From DASRFR01 sp035651455 (GTDB lineage: Bacteria; Acidobacteriota; Terriglobia; Terriglobales; Acidobacteriaceae), in assembly GCA_035651455.1 (NCBI GenBank), contig DASRFR010000058.1:1-64000 (forward strand): a stretch of 64,000 nt of DNA. Direction: 5' to 3'. Under the pieces are notes generated by a model. It was given only the letters and a program-made list of their open reading frames with translations. It did not search any database and was not told the DNA's origin. Shown piece by piece: positions 52,972 to 61,234 of the stretch (positions within the stretch are counted from its first letter, which is position 1; every line of letters begins with the position of its first letter). Position numbers and translations under genes: made by a program.

Positions 52972-53415
52972 TCAAGCAGGCAGAGTGTTACCGGGAGCCG
53001 GGAGCGGCTCGTGAGCGGCAGGCTTGGGTTTCGTCATGAACTTGGACAGCGCAGACTGCTTGGGTTTCTCGACGTGAACCTTCACACGGTCGGAAGGCGT
53101 CAGCGCGAAGCGTCCATATAGCGTGATGAGTTGGCCACGCTCGGCTCCAGTGATGCGGCCACTGCGCTCCTTAACCTTAAGCCGAACGAGAGATTCCACT
53201 GCATATATATCCGTGGATTTTCCGACTTCGGGAGCGAGCATCTGTACAACTTCACGCCAGATGTCCTTCATTTTTGGCGTGAGTCGCATACTGGCAGGTG
53301 GCTCAATAGGAAGTTCACCTTCCGGCTGCGGTGCATTCTCCGGCTTGCGATCTGGGTGCGCTATATAGGCACCTTTTGCATCTTGGATTTCCATCGGCAG
53401 CGGAGGACGGCTCAT
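52972..53415 (-). CDS. Terminase small subunit (P27-like)
   Basis: 147 residues. The central part PPASMRLTPKMKDIWREVVQ and YAVESLVRLKVKERSGRITG, with the later LITLYGRFALTPSDRVKVHV, resembles P27-family small terminase subunits that bind the packaging site. N- and C-termini are proline-rich and unstructured. It lies downstream of an HNH nuclease gene, as in many HK97-like phages. Confidence 0.7.
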   Translation of the reverse strand: MSRPPLPMEIQDAKGAYIAHPDRKPENAPQPEGELPIEPPASMRLTPKMKDIWREVVQMLAPEVGKSTDIYAVESLVRLKVKERSGRITGAERGQLITLYGRFALTPSDRVKVHVEKPKQSALSKFMTKPKPAAHEPLPAPGNTLPA

Positions 53416-53506
53416 ATTTCCACTCTACAATGCATTTCTGAAATTGAAATTTTGGCTACACACGCGGAAATGGGGCGCGGCCCTAGACGATGTGTGCGCT
53501 AGAGAA

Positions 53507-53710
53507 TCAGCCTCCGCTCCCCTCCAGTGCTGTGTACTGCACACCAGACTGTGTCGGCTTTGCTTGCTCGTCCGTCACTCTCGCCAGCACCTGCTCTGCA
53601 ATGCCCAGCACCTCAGTCGAAGCCAGATCATCCGGCACGATGATGGTCACGCTCGGCTTCTCTCCGTCCTTGACTGCTGGATACAGTACCTCGACCTCAA
53701 CGTGTCTCAT
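53507..53710 (-). CDS. Small hypothetical phage protein
   Basis: 67 residues from ATG 53710 (MRHVEVEVLYPAVKDGEKPS), a beta-alpha style protein (VTIIVPDDLASTEVLGIAEQ). It ends 92 bp before the small terminase gene. Role unknown. Confidence 0.5.
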   Translation of the reverse strand: MRHVEVEVLYPAVKDGEKPSVTIIVPDDLASTEVLGIAEQVLARVTDEQAKPTQSGVQYTALEGSGG

Positions 53711-53719
53711 GCTTACCAA

Positions 53720-54097
53720 TCACTCGCCTCTCGCAGTCTTCGCGGAGTGACACGACCGACAGAGAGCCTGCAAGTTCTCGCGATCATAAAAGCTGTTGAT
53801 GCGGTTATTGTGAGCGGCCACCCAATCGCGTGCTTTGATCTTGTGGTCAACATCCTTGCTCGCTCGGAAGCCACAAGCAGCGCACAGTGGTTGCTCTCGC
53901 CTTACATGAGCAGCCAACGCGATCCAGCGCAGTCCGTCATACAGCTTGCGGAAAGGATCGTTAGCGTTGCGATGGCGATCGTATGCTCGCGCGGCTTCAA
54001 CGCTGTGGTTCTCGAGCTGGTGCTCTATGCAGAATCGGCCGGCAGTGAGCTTCCCACAGGCTGGCTGGCTGCAAATCTTCAGGGGTGCGATCGGCAT
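53720..54097 (-). CDS. HNH endonuclease
   Basis: 125 residues. An N-terminal zinc-binding start (KICSQPACGKLTAGRFCIEH) is followed by the HNH core: CAACGFRASKDVDHKI, N in AHNNRINSFYD, and RENLQALCRSCHSAKTA. HNH enzymes next to terminase cooperate in cos-type DNA packaging in HK97-like phages, which fits this place. Its start lies 3 bp from a palindrome (54100-54118). Confidence 0.85.
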   Translation of the reverse strand: MPIAPLKICSQPACGKLTAGRFCIEHQLENHSVEAARAYDRHRNANDPFRKLYDGLRWIALAAHVRREQPLCAACGFRASKDVDHKIKARDWVAAHNNRINSFYDRENLQALCRSCHSAKTARGE

Positions 54098-54099
54098 TC

Positions 54100-54152
54100 A
54101 CTTTAGGTGTCCTAAAGTCCGGGACTTAGTTCGCTATGCCGCAATTCGGCAT
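54100..54152. promoter_or_regulatory. Two palindromes between divergent genes (operator candidate)
   Basis: ACTTTAGG-TGT-CCTAAAGT at 54100-54118 is a perfect 8-bp inverted repeat. ATGCCG-CAATT-CGGCAT at 54136-54152 is a 6-bp one. They lie between the HNH gene (start 54097, minus) and the first of the two plus-strand genes (54189), the place for an operator that controls both directions. Confidence 0.5.
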
Positions 54153-54188
54153 CAAAGCAGTTCGAAGTCTGCTGAGGAGGTTGTGAAA

Positions 54189-54440
54189 ATGGCCGCTGCT
54201 GCTCCAGCAATGAAACGATTGGCAGTTGACCTGAAGTGCGGTGCAGAAACCGTCGAAACTATGCACGCGCTAGGTGTTCCAATTTGCACGACAGCACCAG
54301 GGCTGGGAGCGCAGGTCTGTTCGTTCGTTTCCAAGCTTTGGTCTTGGTGCTTCTGCACTTCGCCTTGGGTAAGTTGGCTCGTCGGACTGGGAACACTGGC
54401 GGTTGTTGGCGAGCTTATACTCATGCTCGTCCGAAAGTGA
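54189..54440 (+). CDS. Small membrane protein in the plus-strand pair
   Basis: 83 residues. ATG 54189 follows GAGGAGG at 9 bp, a strong site; the longer frame upstream overlaps the HNH gene. Residues 1-40 are a soluble part with cysteines (LKCGAETVETMHALGVPICT). One or two hydrophobic segments (VSKLWSWCFCTSPWVSWL, VGLGTLAVVGELILMLV) follow. It points against the surrounding minus-strand genes and could be a lysogeny-expressed gene or a holin. Confidence 0.6.
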   Translation: MAAAAPAMKRLAVDLKCGAETVETMHALGVPICTTAPGLGAQVCSFVSKLWSWCFCTSPWVSWLVGLGTLAVVGELILMLVRK

Positions 54441-54520
54441 CTCCATCAGGGCTGTCCAAGGGACGATCTTCTGTGCACTTCGGAAGGCGTAAAATTGCGT
54501 GTTTCGAAGGGGAAGTGCCG

Positions 54521-55048
54521 ATGGACGTACCCGAGATCAAGCCGATTCACTTGACTCCAGAGGAAGTCGAGCTTCAACGACAAATGAGGGACGAGTTCGA
54601 GCACACTCGTCCTTACACAGGGCAGTACGCACGACGATTGCTGGAATCGCTCAAGAACCGCAATGCAATACCGCAAGCGAGAATTGACTATTTCACGAAG
54701 CCTTTTCCAGGTGGCAATGGCAAGTCACATCTCGATGTCTTCAAGAAGAATGATCGTTCGGGCAAGTCCACAGTCGAGCATGGGGGATTCATTAAATACC
54801 TCAGCTATTTCATCAATGGGCCTGCTTTACCAGCGAGCACGATAGAGGGTTTCCGCAAGATCATGATCGACGATCTTGGCACGTCTGGTATGGTCATGGA
54901 TCAACTCTGCAAATTCGTCAGGGCGGAGACGAGGAACCTACGACTGGATCGAGGCACCGCACGAGATGAGTTCTGGAAGCTCGCTATTGAAGCTGGCTAT
55001 GACCACGCTGAAACCATACGCGAAGCAGCAGCCAGTGCTGGCAAGTAG
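54521..55048 (+). CDS. Hypothetical protein in the plus-strand pair
   Basis: 175 residues from ATG 54521, preceded by GAAGGGGAAGTGCCG; upstream codons of the open frame overlap the previous gene and are not used. It is a soluble, charged helical protein (EEVELQRQMRDEFEHTRPYT, RTARDEFWKLAIEAGYDHAE-like text here as GTARDEFWKLAIEAGYDHAE). No family is recognised. It is probably co-transcribed with the membrane gene, and may be a lysogenic conversion gene. Confidence 0.6.
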   Translation: MDVPEIKPIHLTPEEVELQRQMRDEFEHTRPYTGQYARRLLESLKNRNAIPQARIDYFTKPFPGGNGKSHLDVFKKNDRSGKSTVEHGGFIKYLSYFINGPALPASTIEGFRKIMIDDLGTSGMVMDQLCKFVRAETRNLRLDRGTARDEFWKLAIEAGYDHAETIREAAASAGK

Positions 55049-55059
55049 GCTTACTAGCT

Positions 55060-55959
55060 TCACCTGACTTCCACCTGTTGCACACACTCGCAGGTCACGG
55101 ACGACTGGTAAAGCCCGTCTTCTACGATGACATCGCCCGTACCTTTGCATTTGGAACACGTCTGATCAGGTTTGCTTTCGTACTTTGGCTCTAGATGCTT
55201 CGGTGGAGTTTCTTCCACTAGCTTCCGAGCATTGCGCCGGACATAGGCCACGTTCATGTTCTCGCGGAGCCACCAGTCTTTCTTGATATCGAGCGTGTAA
55301 CGGATGGCACGGCGAATGGTGTCAGCCGGGATACCATCGATACTTTCATCCCAATCGCGGAGTGGATCGATACGTCTTGTCGGAGGCGATGCTTGACCGT
55401 TCGACTTCCCGGAGTGGGGACACCCCGGATAGTGACCGGGAGTTTTGCGACCCTTGCAAGTGCAATCGGCAGGGCGAGCCGAGCGCGGTGGCGCGGTGAC
55501 CTCTGTCGTTTTTTCTGTCTCATCCGGAGAAGGCTGGCTGGTAGGCTCTACTACCTCCTTCTTCTTCCTCTTATCTACTACTTCTAAGAAGCGAAGCCGC
55601 TCATTCGAAAGCGTTACTAGATTTCGTGATACCAGCGTACGTATGGCGTGAGTTACGTGTGGTCGATCCGTAGGTAAGGCGCACATGCCTCGTGAGACCA
55701 CCGTGGGATTGTTGCGAGGCCAGTTTGCGTGTAATCCGGTGAGCCTTCTCAGGGCACTCAAGACCTCCCGCTGGAGCAGTGTCAGTCTCTGATAGTCCGG
55801 GTCGGAATCCAATCGCGTGGCCTGCTTGATCCACAATCGGGAGCCGTCCGCCAGTTTGCCTTCTTTATCCCTCTGGAAATCTTCGTAACCGTGGATCGCG
55901 AGGTACTTGAACTTCTCCTCGTTGCCCACGAACTCTGGATTCTGGTTCTCTTCCATCAC
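55060..55959 (-). CDS. Phage replication-type protein with zinc motifs
   Basis: 299 residues. Residues 25-130 look like a winged-helix replication or DnaD-type domain (YQRLTLLQREVLSALRRLTG, HVTHAIRTLVSRNLVTLSNE). A charged linker follows, then CTCKGRKTPGHYPGCPH, a helical part (RAIRYTLDIKKDWWLRENMN) and a C-terminal CSKCKGTGDVIVEDG-x-C-EC motif like a DnaJ zinc repeat. It overlaps the helicase gene by 4 bp, so it is likely the helicase loader or origin-binding partner. Confidence 0.6.
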   Translation of the reverse strand: MMEENQNPEFVGNEEKFKYLAIHGYEDFQRDKEGKLADGSRLWIKQATRLDSDPDYQRLTLLQREVLSALRRLTGLHANWPRNNPTVVSRGMCALPTDRPHVTHAIRTLVSRNLVTLSNERLRFLEVVDKRKKKEVVEPTSQPSPDETEKTTEVTAPPRSARPADCTCKGRKTPGHYPGCPHSGKSNGQASPPTRRIDPLRDWDESIDGIPADTIRRAIRYTLDIKKDWWLRENMNVAYVRRNARKLVEETPPKHLEPKYESKPDQTCSKCKGTGDVIVEDGLYQSSVTCECVQQVEVR

Positions 55960-57497
55960 AACTCCTGACTCAGGTCATACTTCGTCGTCGATAGCACAAT
56001 ACTGGACTCGACGGCTTTGGCAATCCTCCCGGCATCCCTGATGTACTTCGAGTTCTTATCCATCTGGAATCGGAAACAGGGGAACTGCACCGTCGGTCTG
56101 AATTTCATGCAGCAGATCAGGCCTTGGTTCTTCTTCTTCAACTCGTTGCCGCTCCACACACCGATGCAATAATCGGCTCCCTGCGGGAGAGCCTGGATCT
56201 GGTCAGCCTTCACCGCAGCAATATCATCATAAGGTGCAATGAATCCTGAGTTCTTGCTGATGTCGTCCACATACTCGGCAGCATAGGCATCGCGCAGATT
56301 CTTCTTCACCTGCACCGGAGCTACCAGCAGGATGTTGTTTTCCTGGGCGAAGTTGATCGCGTCTCCCGCTGCGGCATTGATTTCCTTGTCGCGCCAGCGA
56401 GGATCACCCAAGGTCTCCATGCGCTCGCCGAAGTAGTCCACGGCCATCACGCTGTATTTGTTTTCAGCCATCTTCGCCTGCGTGTAGGCTTTCATTTTGC
56501 TCCACTCGCCGAGTGCCTGCACATCGATCAGGCCGGGAACCTTGTCGCGGTTTCTAATTGAGCAGATGACATCACGCATGTTGGCCTTCTCTTCTGGGGT
56601 GAGCCACTGGCTCTTGTGAGTGCCAGCGTCTTCCCATGCCATGCGTTGCTCCCATTCAAACAACGACGGCAACTGGAATTCATCCTTGAAACGACTGGTG
56701 TGTATGAAGGCCAGCTTCACCCAGACATCAAGCTGTGGATCTTCAAGCGTGAACAGGACGACGTTATGGCCCTGCAACGCGAAGTTGTAGAGCAATGTGA
56801 GTGTCAGAGTGGTCTTTCCATCTCCGGACGTCCCGGCTACCAGCAGGGTCTTGCCGAGTTTGAGGTTCCACTCATCATCCATCCCACGAAGGCCAGTATT
56901 GATAATGGCACCCGGCGCCCTCTCGTTCAGCGTCTCCACGATGGCATCAGTGTTCTCGTGCCACAGGCCATTAGCAGACTCGAGATTGCCCACCAGCTTT
57001 GAGCAGCCGCGTCGGAAGTACTCCTGCGCAGGCTCCAGTCCAAGTTCATCGCGCTTCATGGCAAGACCCTGCTGGGGCCAGCCATGCTTTGAAGCGATGA
57101 GGCAGGCATTCTGGCAGATGGCTTCCAACGCCACAACGTTCACCTGGTTGATCACGTCGCTGATCAGTGCAGCGACATCGGTCTCCTCGAAGGTTTCGAC
57201 ATCCTCGAGATTCTTGTCCAGTTCGAGGGATGTGTTCACTGCCTTTTGGTAGAAGGGACTCCAACCGCGCAGTATGTAGTCGATCAAACCCTTGGTGTCT
57301 GGTGTCTTGCCATGCTTCTCAGTGTATTCAACGATGGCTTGTAGATAAATTTCCCAGTTGCCCTCGACCACATCAAATAGGACGGCCAGATTCACCATTG
57401 CTTTCAATGGTCCGGCATGGTGCTTCACAATGTCGCTGTGCTCTCCGGTCAAGAGCATCTTGACAAGCTGGTCGATGTCGATAGTGGGAGCCTTCAT
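55956..57497 (-). CDS. DnaB-like replicative helicase
   Basis: 513 residues from ATG 57497. The N-terminal domain (about 1-190) is helical. The RecA-like domain holds Walker A AGTSGDGKTT at 221-230, VVLFTLEDPQ and the Walker B-like YSVMAVDYFGER, and INFAQENNILLVAPVQVKKN. The end (GLICCMKFRPTVQFPCFRF) is the typical closing strand. It would unwind phage DNA for replication. It overlaps the upstream zinc protein by 4 bp. Confidence 0.8.
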   Translation of the reverse strand: MKAPTIDIDQLVKMLLTGEHSDIVKHHAGPLKAMVNLAVLFDVVEGNWEIYLQAIVEYTEKHGKTPDTKGLIDYILRGWSPFYQKAVNTSLELDKNLEDVETFEETDVAALISDVINQVNVVALEAICQNACLIASKHGWPQQGLAMKRDELGLEPAQEYFRRGCSKLVGNLESANGLWHENTDAIVETLNERAPGAIINTGLRGMDDEWNLKLGKTLLVAGTSGDGKTTLTLTLLYNFALQGHNVVLFTLEDPQLDVWVKLAFIHTSRFKDEFQLPSLFEWEQRMAWEDAGTHKSQWLTPEEKANMRDVICSIRNRDKVPGLIDVQALGEWSKMKAYTQAKMAENKYSVMAVDYFGERMETLGDPRWRDKEINAAAGDAINFAQENNILLVAPVQVKKNLRDAYAAEYVDDISKNSGFIAPYDDIAAVKADQIQALPQGADYCIGVWSGNELKKKNQGLICCMKFRPTVQFPCFRFQMDKNSKYIRDAGRIAKAVESSIVLSTTKYDLSQEL

Positions 57498-57703
57498 TGC
57501 TTCTCCAGCACAACCATGATGCGACCACCGGGACAGCCATCTTCGTAGCAACCCTGCAAGCCACAGCGTGCGCCTGTGCGTAGTTCGTCAACGGTGAACG
57601 AATCTTCCTTGTTCGGCTTTCCGCATAATGGACAGTTAAATGTGGTGAAAAGCTGACGGTTCTGGCTACCAACTACGGTCGCAGAAACTTCAAATGGTTG
57701 CAT
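57494..57703 (-). CDS. Small zinc-binding protein
   Basis: 69 residues with CPLCGKP and ARCGLQGCYEDGCPGG: four or five cysteines in zinc-finger spacing, then GRIMVVLEKQ. It leads the helicase operon and overlaps it by 4 bp. Role unknown. Confidence 0.55.
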   Translation of the reverse strand: MQPFEVSATVVGSQNRQLFTTFNCPLCGKPNKEDSFTVDELRTGARCGLQGCYEDGCPGGRIMVVLEKQ

Positions 57704-57740
57704 ACTGTTCTCCCAACTCTCATGCTTATGGTTTTAGAGC

Positions 57741-57767
57741 GGGGATGGCCAGCATGAAACCATCCCC
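57741..57767. terminator. Stable hairpin in the early-region leader
   Basis: GGGGATGG (57741-57748) and CCATCCCC (57760-57767) form a perfect 8-bp stem with an 11-base loop. No U-tract is seen on either side. It lies between the 57836-58135 gene and the zinc protein and may act as an attenuator or processing site. Confidence 0.4.
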
Positions 57768-57835
57768 TTAATCTGTCCGCGCCTTGTGGAGACGCCGACC
57801 CACAGAGATCTATACTCAAAAGCGCGTCCGGTGTA

Positions 57836-58135
57836 TCAAATTCTTTCTGCCCAGATTTCATCTTCTTTGCGGACGACCTTCCAGTTAGGCACGAACCGCC
57901 TCTGAACCTCGAGCTTCGTGCTGAATACGAAGCTGCCGTTCTCCCAATCGAAAGAGTCCACTTGATACAACGTGTTCTCTTCCTCTTCGTCTTCCGCCCA
58001 CAGGTCGGCCCACTCCTCATCGTTTTCACCCCACGAAATCGCGAAGTGATCTCTGCCGTTCGATTGCCAACGCACGAGATATGGCTGTCGTGGAGGTTGG
58101 TATTCGAACGGCGGATCGTAGTGGTCACTGTTCAT
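57836..58135 (-). CDS. Small acidic phage protein
   Basis: 99 residues, very acidic in the middle (GENDEEWADLWAEDEEEENT), with many aromatics (YLVRWQSNGRDHFAISW). Acidic early phage proteins sometimes mimic DNA and inhibit host enzymes; that is only a possibility here. It overlaps the next gene by one base (58135). Confidence 0.5.
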   Translation of the reverse strand: MNSDHYDPPFEYQPPRQPYLVRWQSNGRDHFAISWGENDEEWADLWAEDEEEENTLYQVDSFDWENGSFVFSTKLEVQRRFVPNWKVVRKEDEIWAERI

Positions 58136-58326
58136 CAGTCAGCCTCCGGTAGTTCGTAATTTCCAGGTGTGTTCGCGAAGAGTTTTCGTTCCGCGTTGGC
58201 GAGCGCCATAACTGCGCGGACAATGTCACCGTTGGTGGCACCGTCATAGGCGATTGCATCATTAATGGTTTCTTGTAGCGCATGCAGCAGGCGCACGGCT
58301 TTCGTTCTTTCGATAACTTGGTGCAT
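58135..58326 (-). CDS. Small helical phage protein
   Basis: 63 residues: MHQVIERTKAVRLLHALQET then INDAIAYDGATNGDIVRAVM and ALANAERKLFANTPGNYELP. A helical, soluble small protein in the early operon; ATG follows CTGGAGAGACAC. Role unknown. Confidence 0.5.
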   Translation of the reverse strand: MHQVIERTKAVRLLHALQETINDAIAYDGATNGDIVRAVMALANAERKLFANTPGNYELPEAD

Positions 58327-58397
58327 GTGTCTCTCCAGTGTTTTATCCGGTAATAGAGAGGTGAGGACAGGTGCTGCAACACCCGTCCTCGCTCTTG

Positions 58398-58583
58398 CTA
58401 TGTGCGCTTGCGCCGGTACCGGCTGCTTGGGAGCGGATTACGAGCGAATAGCTCAAGCCCTAAGCTGCCGGCTGGCAGTCGATCCAGTTCCGCACGTGAC
58501 ATCCTTACGATAGGTAGCTGCGGAATCAGAAGCCTATCCGAAAGGTGCAGTTGGTAGAGTGCAGTACATTCTCTTGATGTCAC
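58398..58583 (-). CDS. Small basic protein, possibly coupled
   Basis: 61 residues from a GTG that overlaps the previous stop (GTGA at 58580-58583). The part SRAELDRLPAGSLGLELFAR then NPLPSSRYRRKRT looks protein-like. Weak evidence; the coupling is the main argument. Confidence 0.4.
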   Translation of the reverse strand: MTSRECTALYQLHLSDRLLIPQLPIVRMSRAELDRLPAGSLGLELFARNPLPSSRYRRKRT

Positions 58584-59011
58584 GCACTCACCTTCCTTTC
58601 CGCATCGTACTTATCAAGCTCGCGACGCAGCTCGTCGTGGTGGCATTCGGGGCACATCTCATCAGCCCAGAAGACTTCACTGTGCTCCTTGCAGAAGGAT
58701 GCACCGTTCTCAACAGCCTCTACCTGCTCCGGAGTCATCTTGATCTTCCGGATATCATCAGCAGGATCGAGACCACGCTTGCCCATCTCGGTAATGATCA
58801 TGCACAGTGGCAAACCCATCGGGATATCGTCCGCTGCCGCGAACAAATCGATGTCAGACAGGGTTCCCGGCCAGTTGCGGTACCACAGCACCTTTTCAAC
58901 TACCTTCAGAAAATGCTCATCCACGTCGTGTGCTTCGACGTGGGTTTCAGCAGCCAAGACAGCCAGCAACATTGGCGTAGAGAGACACTTCAGTGTCGAT
59001 GCGAAGGACAT
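58580..59011 (-). CDS. Hypothetical phage protein with CxxC motif
   Basis: 143 residues from ATG 59011 (MSFASTLKCLSTPMLLAVLA); an upstream ATG at 59026 is also possible. It is mostly helical (HDVDEHFLKVVEKVLWYRNW). The C-terminus has FCKEHSEVFWADEMCPECHH, a likely zinc site. Role unknown, in the early-gene operon. Confidence 0.5.
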   Translation of the reverse strand: MSFASTLKCLSTPMLLAVLAAETHVEAHDVDEHFLKVVEKVLWYRNWPGTLSDIDLFAAADDIPMGLPLCMIITEMGKRGLDPADDIRKIKMTPEQVEAVENGASFCKEHSEVFWADEMCPECHHDELRRELDKYDAERKVSA

Positions 59012-59026
59012 ACACATCTCCCACAA

Positions 59027-59203
59027 TTTGAATTTTTTGTACTTCCGCCTAAGACCTGGGCAGCGCAGAGAACGCGCTGATTAAGGCGTCGTGGTAGGTT
59101 CGTGCGGGCTTCGACGATTGCCGCGTAAACATTGGATGAGACGAGGTTCTACTCTGGATTCATGTTTCGATTCATGCTTCGCAAGTAGCTGACATCTGGG
59201 AAG
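59027..59203. other. Intergenic region
   Basis: 177 bp between two early genes on the minus strand. Presumably carries a promoter for 58580-59011; nothing distinctive is visible. Confidence 0.3.
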
Positions 59204-59395
59204 TTAGACGTTGACCCTGAGTTGCTTGCGGCATCTAGGGCATAGAGGTTTGTAACGCTTCACCGCAATCATGGACTGTTCCATTGCGGCTCGGTACTTC
59301 TTCCCGCTGAACTTGGGATCAACCTGAAAAGGAATCTCATGCTGCCGACCACAGCGTCGGCAAACAACCGTGATCGTCGTAACAGCCTCACTCAC
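59204..59395 (-). CDS. Zinc-ribbon protein
   Basis: 63 residues from GTG 59395; GAAGGTGAATGAAACGAC precedes it. CRRCGRQHEI and later CPRCRKQL form a two-pair zinc ribbon. It follows the next protein after 6 bp, so it is coupled to it. It may bind DNA or RNA. Confidence 0.6.
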   Translation of the reverse strand: MSEAVTTITVVCRRCGRQHEIPFQVDPKFSGKKYRAAMEQSMIAVKRYKPLCPRCRKQLRVNV

Positions 59396-59401
59396 GTCGT
59401 T

Positions 59402-59719
59402 TCATTCACCTTCCAGATCCACGGCGGGATCATAATCCGGAAGATTGAAGATGCGCTCTCGCTCCTTCCTATGTGCCGCAGCCTCCTCTGCCCTCCTCTT
59501 GTTGTATTGGACAAGCTCCTCGGCGTCTTCCGCGCAGTTGGGATTGGCACAGTCGCGACTTCCCGGTTTGCTTCTCCATTTCCCACTGTTCAGGATGGTG
59601 CCCTCTATCAAACGATAGCGGCCACAGGATGGGCACAGGACAACGCGATGAGTATCATCCGTTTTTCCTACGATACGGCAGCGAACTGGCATAAGGGCCA
59701 GTGTGCCACCACAAGCCAA
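59402..59719 (-). CDS. Zinc-finger phage protein
   Basis: 105 residues; ATG 59692 (MPVRCRIVGKTDDTHRVVLC) is a good alternative start. CPSCGRYRLIEG and DCANPNCAEDAEE suggest zinc binding, and the rest is a charged helix (YNKRRAEEAAAHRKERERIF). First gene of the early operon as it reads away from the integrase. Confidence 0.55.
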   Translation of the reverse strand: MACGGTLALMPVRCRIVGKTDDTHRVVLCPSCGRYRLIEGTILNSGKWRSKPGSRDCANPNCAEDAEELVQYNKRRAEEAAAHRKERERIFNLPDYDPAVDLEGE

Positions 59720-59886
59720 CGCAACGCGATGTCACTGAAGTAATGCTTGAAAACTTCGTATCACAAGAGTGTGGACACCCTTTCACCGGGTTTTGTCTCC
59801 GCCTTGAGCGGCGAGTGAGGGGAAGGCGTTCGCGCCACCGAGCGCAATGAACGACCGATAGAAACCTCACTCGCTTCCTTTCTAAT
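59720..59886. other. Region between integrase end and early operon
   Basis: 167 bp. It should hold the promoter of the early minus-strand operon; the integrase reads into it from the right. Short inverted runs such as CTCGCCGCTC-like text are not convincing as a terminator. Confidence 0.3.
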
Positions 59887-61056
59887 TCATGGAGCGGTTG
59901 CGTGAGCGGCCTTCCATGCTCCGGTCTTGCCCAAATCGGCGGTTTGGAGTGGAGCGAGATAACGCAACGTCGAGTTGAGCGAACGATGGCCTAGCAGTTT
60001 TTGCACCGTCCGCACATCTATACCTGCACGCAGCCAATTCGTCGCTGCTGTCGCACGGAACTTGTGCAGCCAGAACTGCTCTGGATCTTGCCCTGCACGC
60101 TTCGCGAGCCGCACCAGCGCGAGGCGGTGCTTCCCGTTCGGCTTGTTATTCCATGTGGGGAAGACAAGGCCGTCGCCCTTCACGTTCTTCTTGCGAGCCT
60201 CTAGGCGTCGCAACAGACCTTCTTCGAGAGGAATGCTGCGTTCATGCCATCGCTTCGGAATAAAGTCATATTCAGGCTTCGCCTTCACGCGAACTGTCTC
60301 AGTCTCGAAGTTGATGTCCGACCACTTCAGGAACATCACTTCTTTCATGCGAAATGCTGTTCGCAAATAGAACGTGAACAGCAGGTGGTACTCCGGCTTG
60401 CAAATTTTGAACAGCGCGTCCAGTTCAGCCTGTGTGTAGGCTACCGCTTCCTCTTCCACGTACTGCGGAGTGTCACCACGCTTCGTAAGGCCACGAATCC
60501 CGTGGTGCTTGAGCACGGTCATTAGGGCCGTCCAGCGCGTGTGGACAGTCCGGTCGGACAACTTCTCCACACTACGAAGGTATTCTGCGTACCGGAGCAG
60601 ATCGCGTCTGGTGACCTGATCGAGAAACGCGTGGTGGCAGGATTTCAGGAACGTGTTCTTGACGGCTCGGTAGGCATCCACAGTCTTGTCGGCTCGCCTG
60701 AGCAGTTCCTGATCCTCTATGAAGTCATCGAAGGCAACTTCCAGCCGGAGCCGGGAAGGATCATCTACCTTGATCTCGATGCCAGCAGCAATGGCGTGGA
60801 GTTCCGCCTGTTTTTTGATCTGAAGAGTGATGGCTTCGGTCATGTTCCGAGCCGACTGCCAGCGTGGACGGCTGCCATCCTCCCATCGGATCAGCCAACG
60901 ACCCTCCGATGCGGGCACCTTGTACTTCTTGCCCTTGAACAACACCCACTCACTGGAGACCTGTCCCTTGCCCGTGATCTCCGGCTTGCAGTAGATGGTT
61001 TTGCCGCTACCGTTCACCACGCAACAGCGGACGAGGCGGACGCGCTTATTTGCCAT
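59887..61056 (-). CDS. int: Tyrosine recombinase (prophage integrase 2)
   Basis: 389 residues, start ATG 61056 with GGAGGATTCTCCC upstream. The N-terminal 60 residues are a probable arm-binding domain, residues 105-200 the core-binding domain, and 205-370 the catalytic domain. Catalytic residues seen: R236 (TAFRMKEVM), K259/261, H331 and R334 (LHKFR), H357 (LLGHRS) and Y366 (LRYLAP). It lies 125 bp from the right att-like repeat and reads away from it, so it most likely integrates the 42-kb prophage into tRNA-Asn. Confidence 0.9.
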   Translation of the reverse strand: MANKRVRLVRCCVVNGSGKTIYCKPEITGKGQVSSEWVLFKGKKYKVPASEGRWLIRWEDGSRPRWQSARNMTEAITLQIKKQAELHAIAAGIEIKVDDPSRLRLEVAFDDFIEDQELLRRADKTVDAYRAVKNTFLKSCHHAFLDQVTRRDLLRYAEYLRSVEKLSDRTVHTRWTALMTVLKHHGIRGLTKRGDTPQYVEEEAVAYTQAELDALFKICKPEYHLLFTFYLRTAFRMKEVMFLKWSDINFETETVRVKAKPEYDFIPKRWHERSIPLEEGLLRRLEARKKNVKGDGLVFPTWNNKPNGKHRLALVRLAKRAGQDPEQFWLHKFRATAATNWLRAGIDVRTVQKLLGHRSLNSTLRYLAPLQTADLGKTGAWKAAHATAP

Positions 61057-61180
61057 GGGAGAATCCTCCCTCTGGAATACCGCGTCCGACCACGGTACGA
61101 ACGTGTGTTTCCGTCTTACTTCCGTCTTGCGTCTTTCGTGTGGGGTGGAACCGGCTTTCGAATGTGTGCGCTACAAAAGA

Positions 61181-61234
<54 letters not shown>

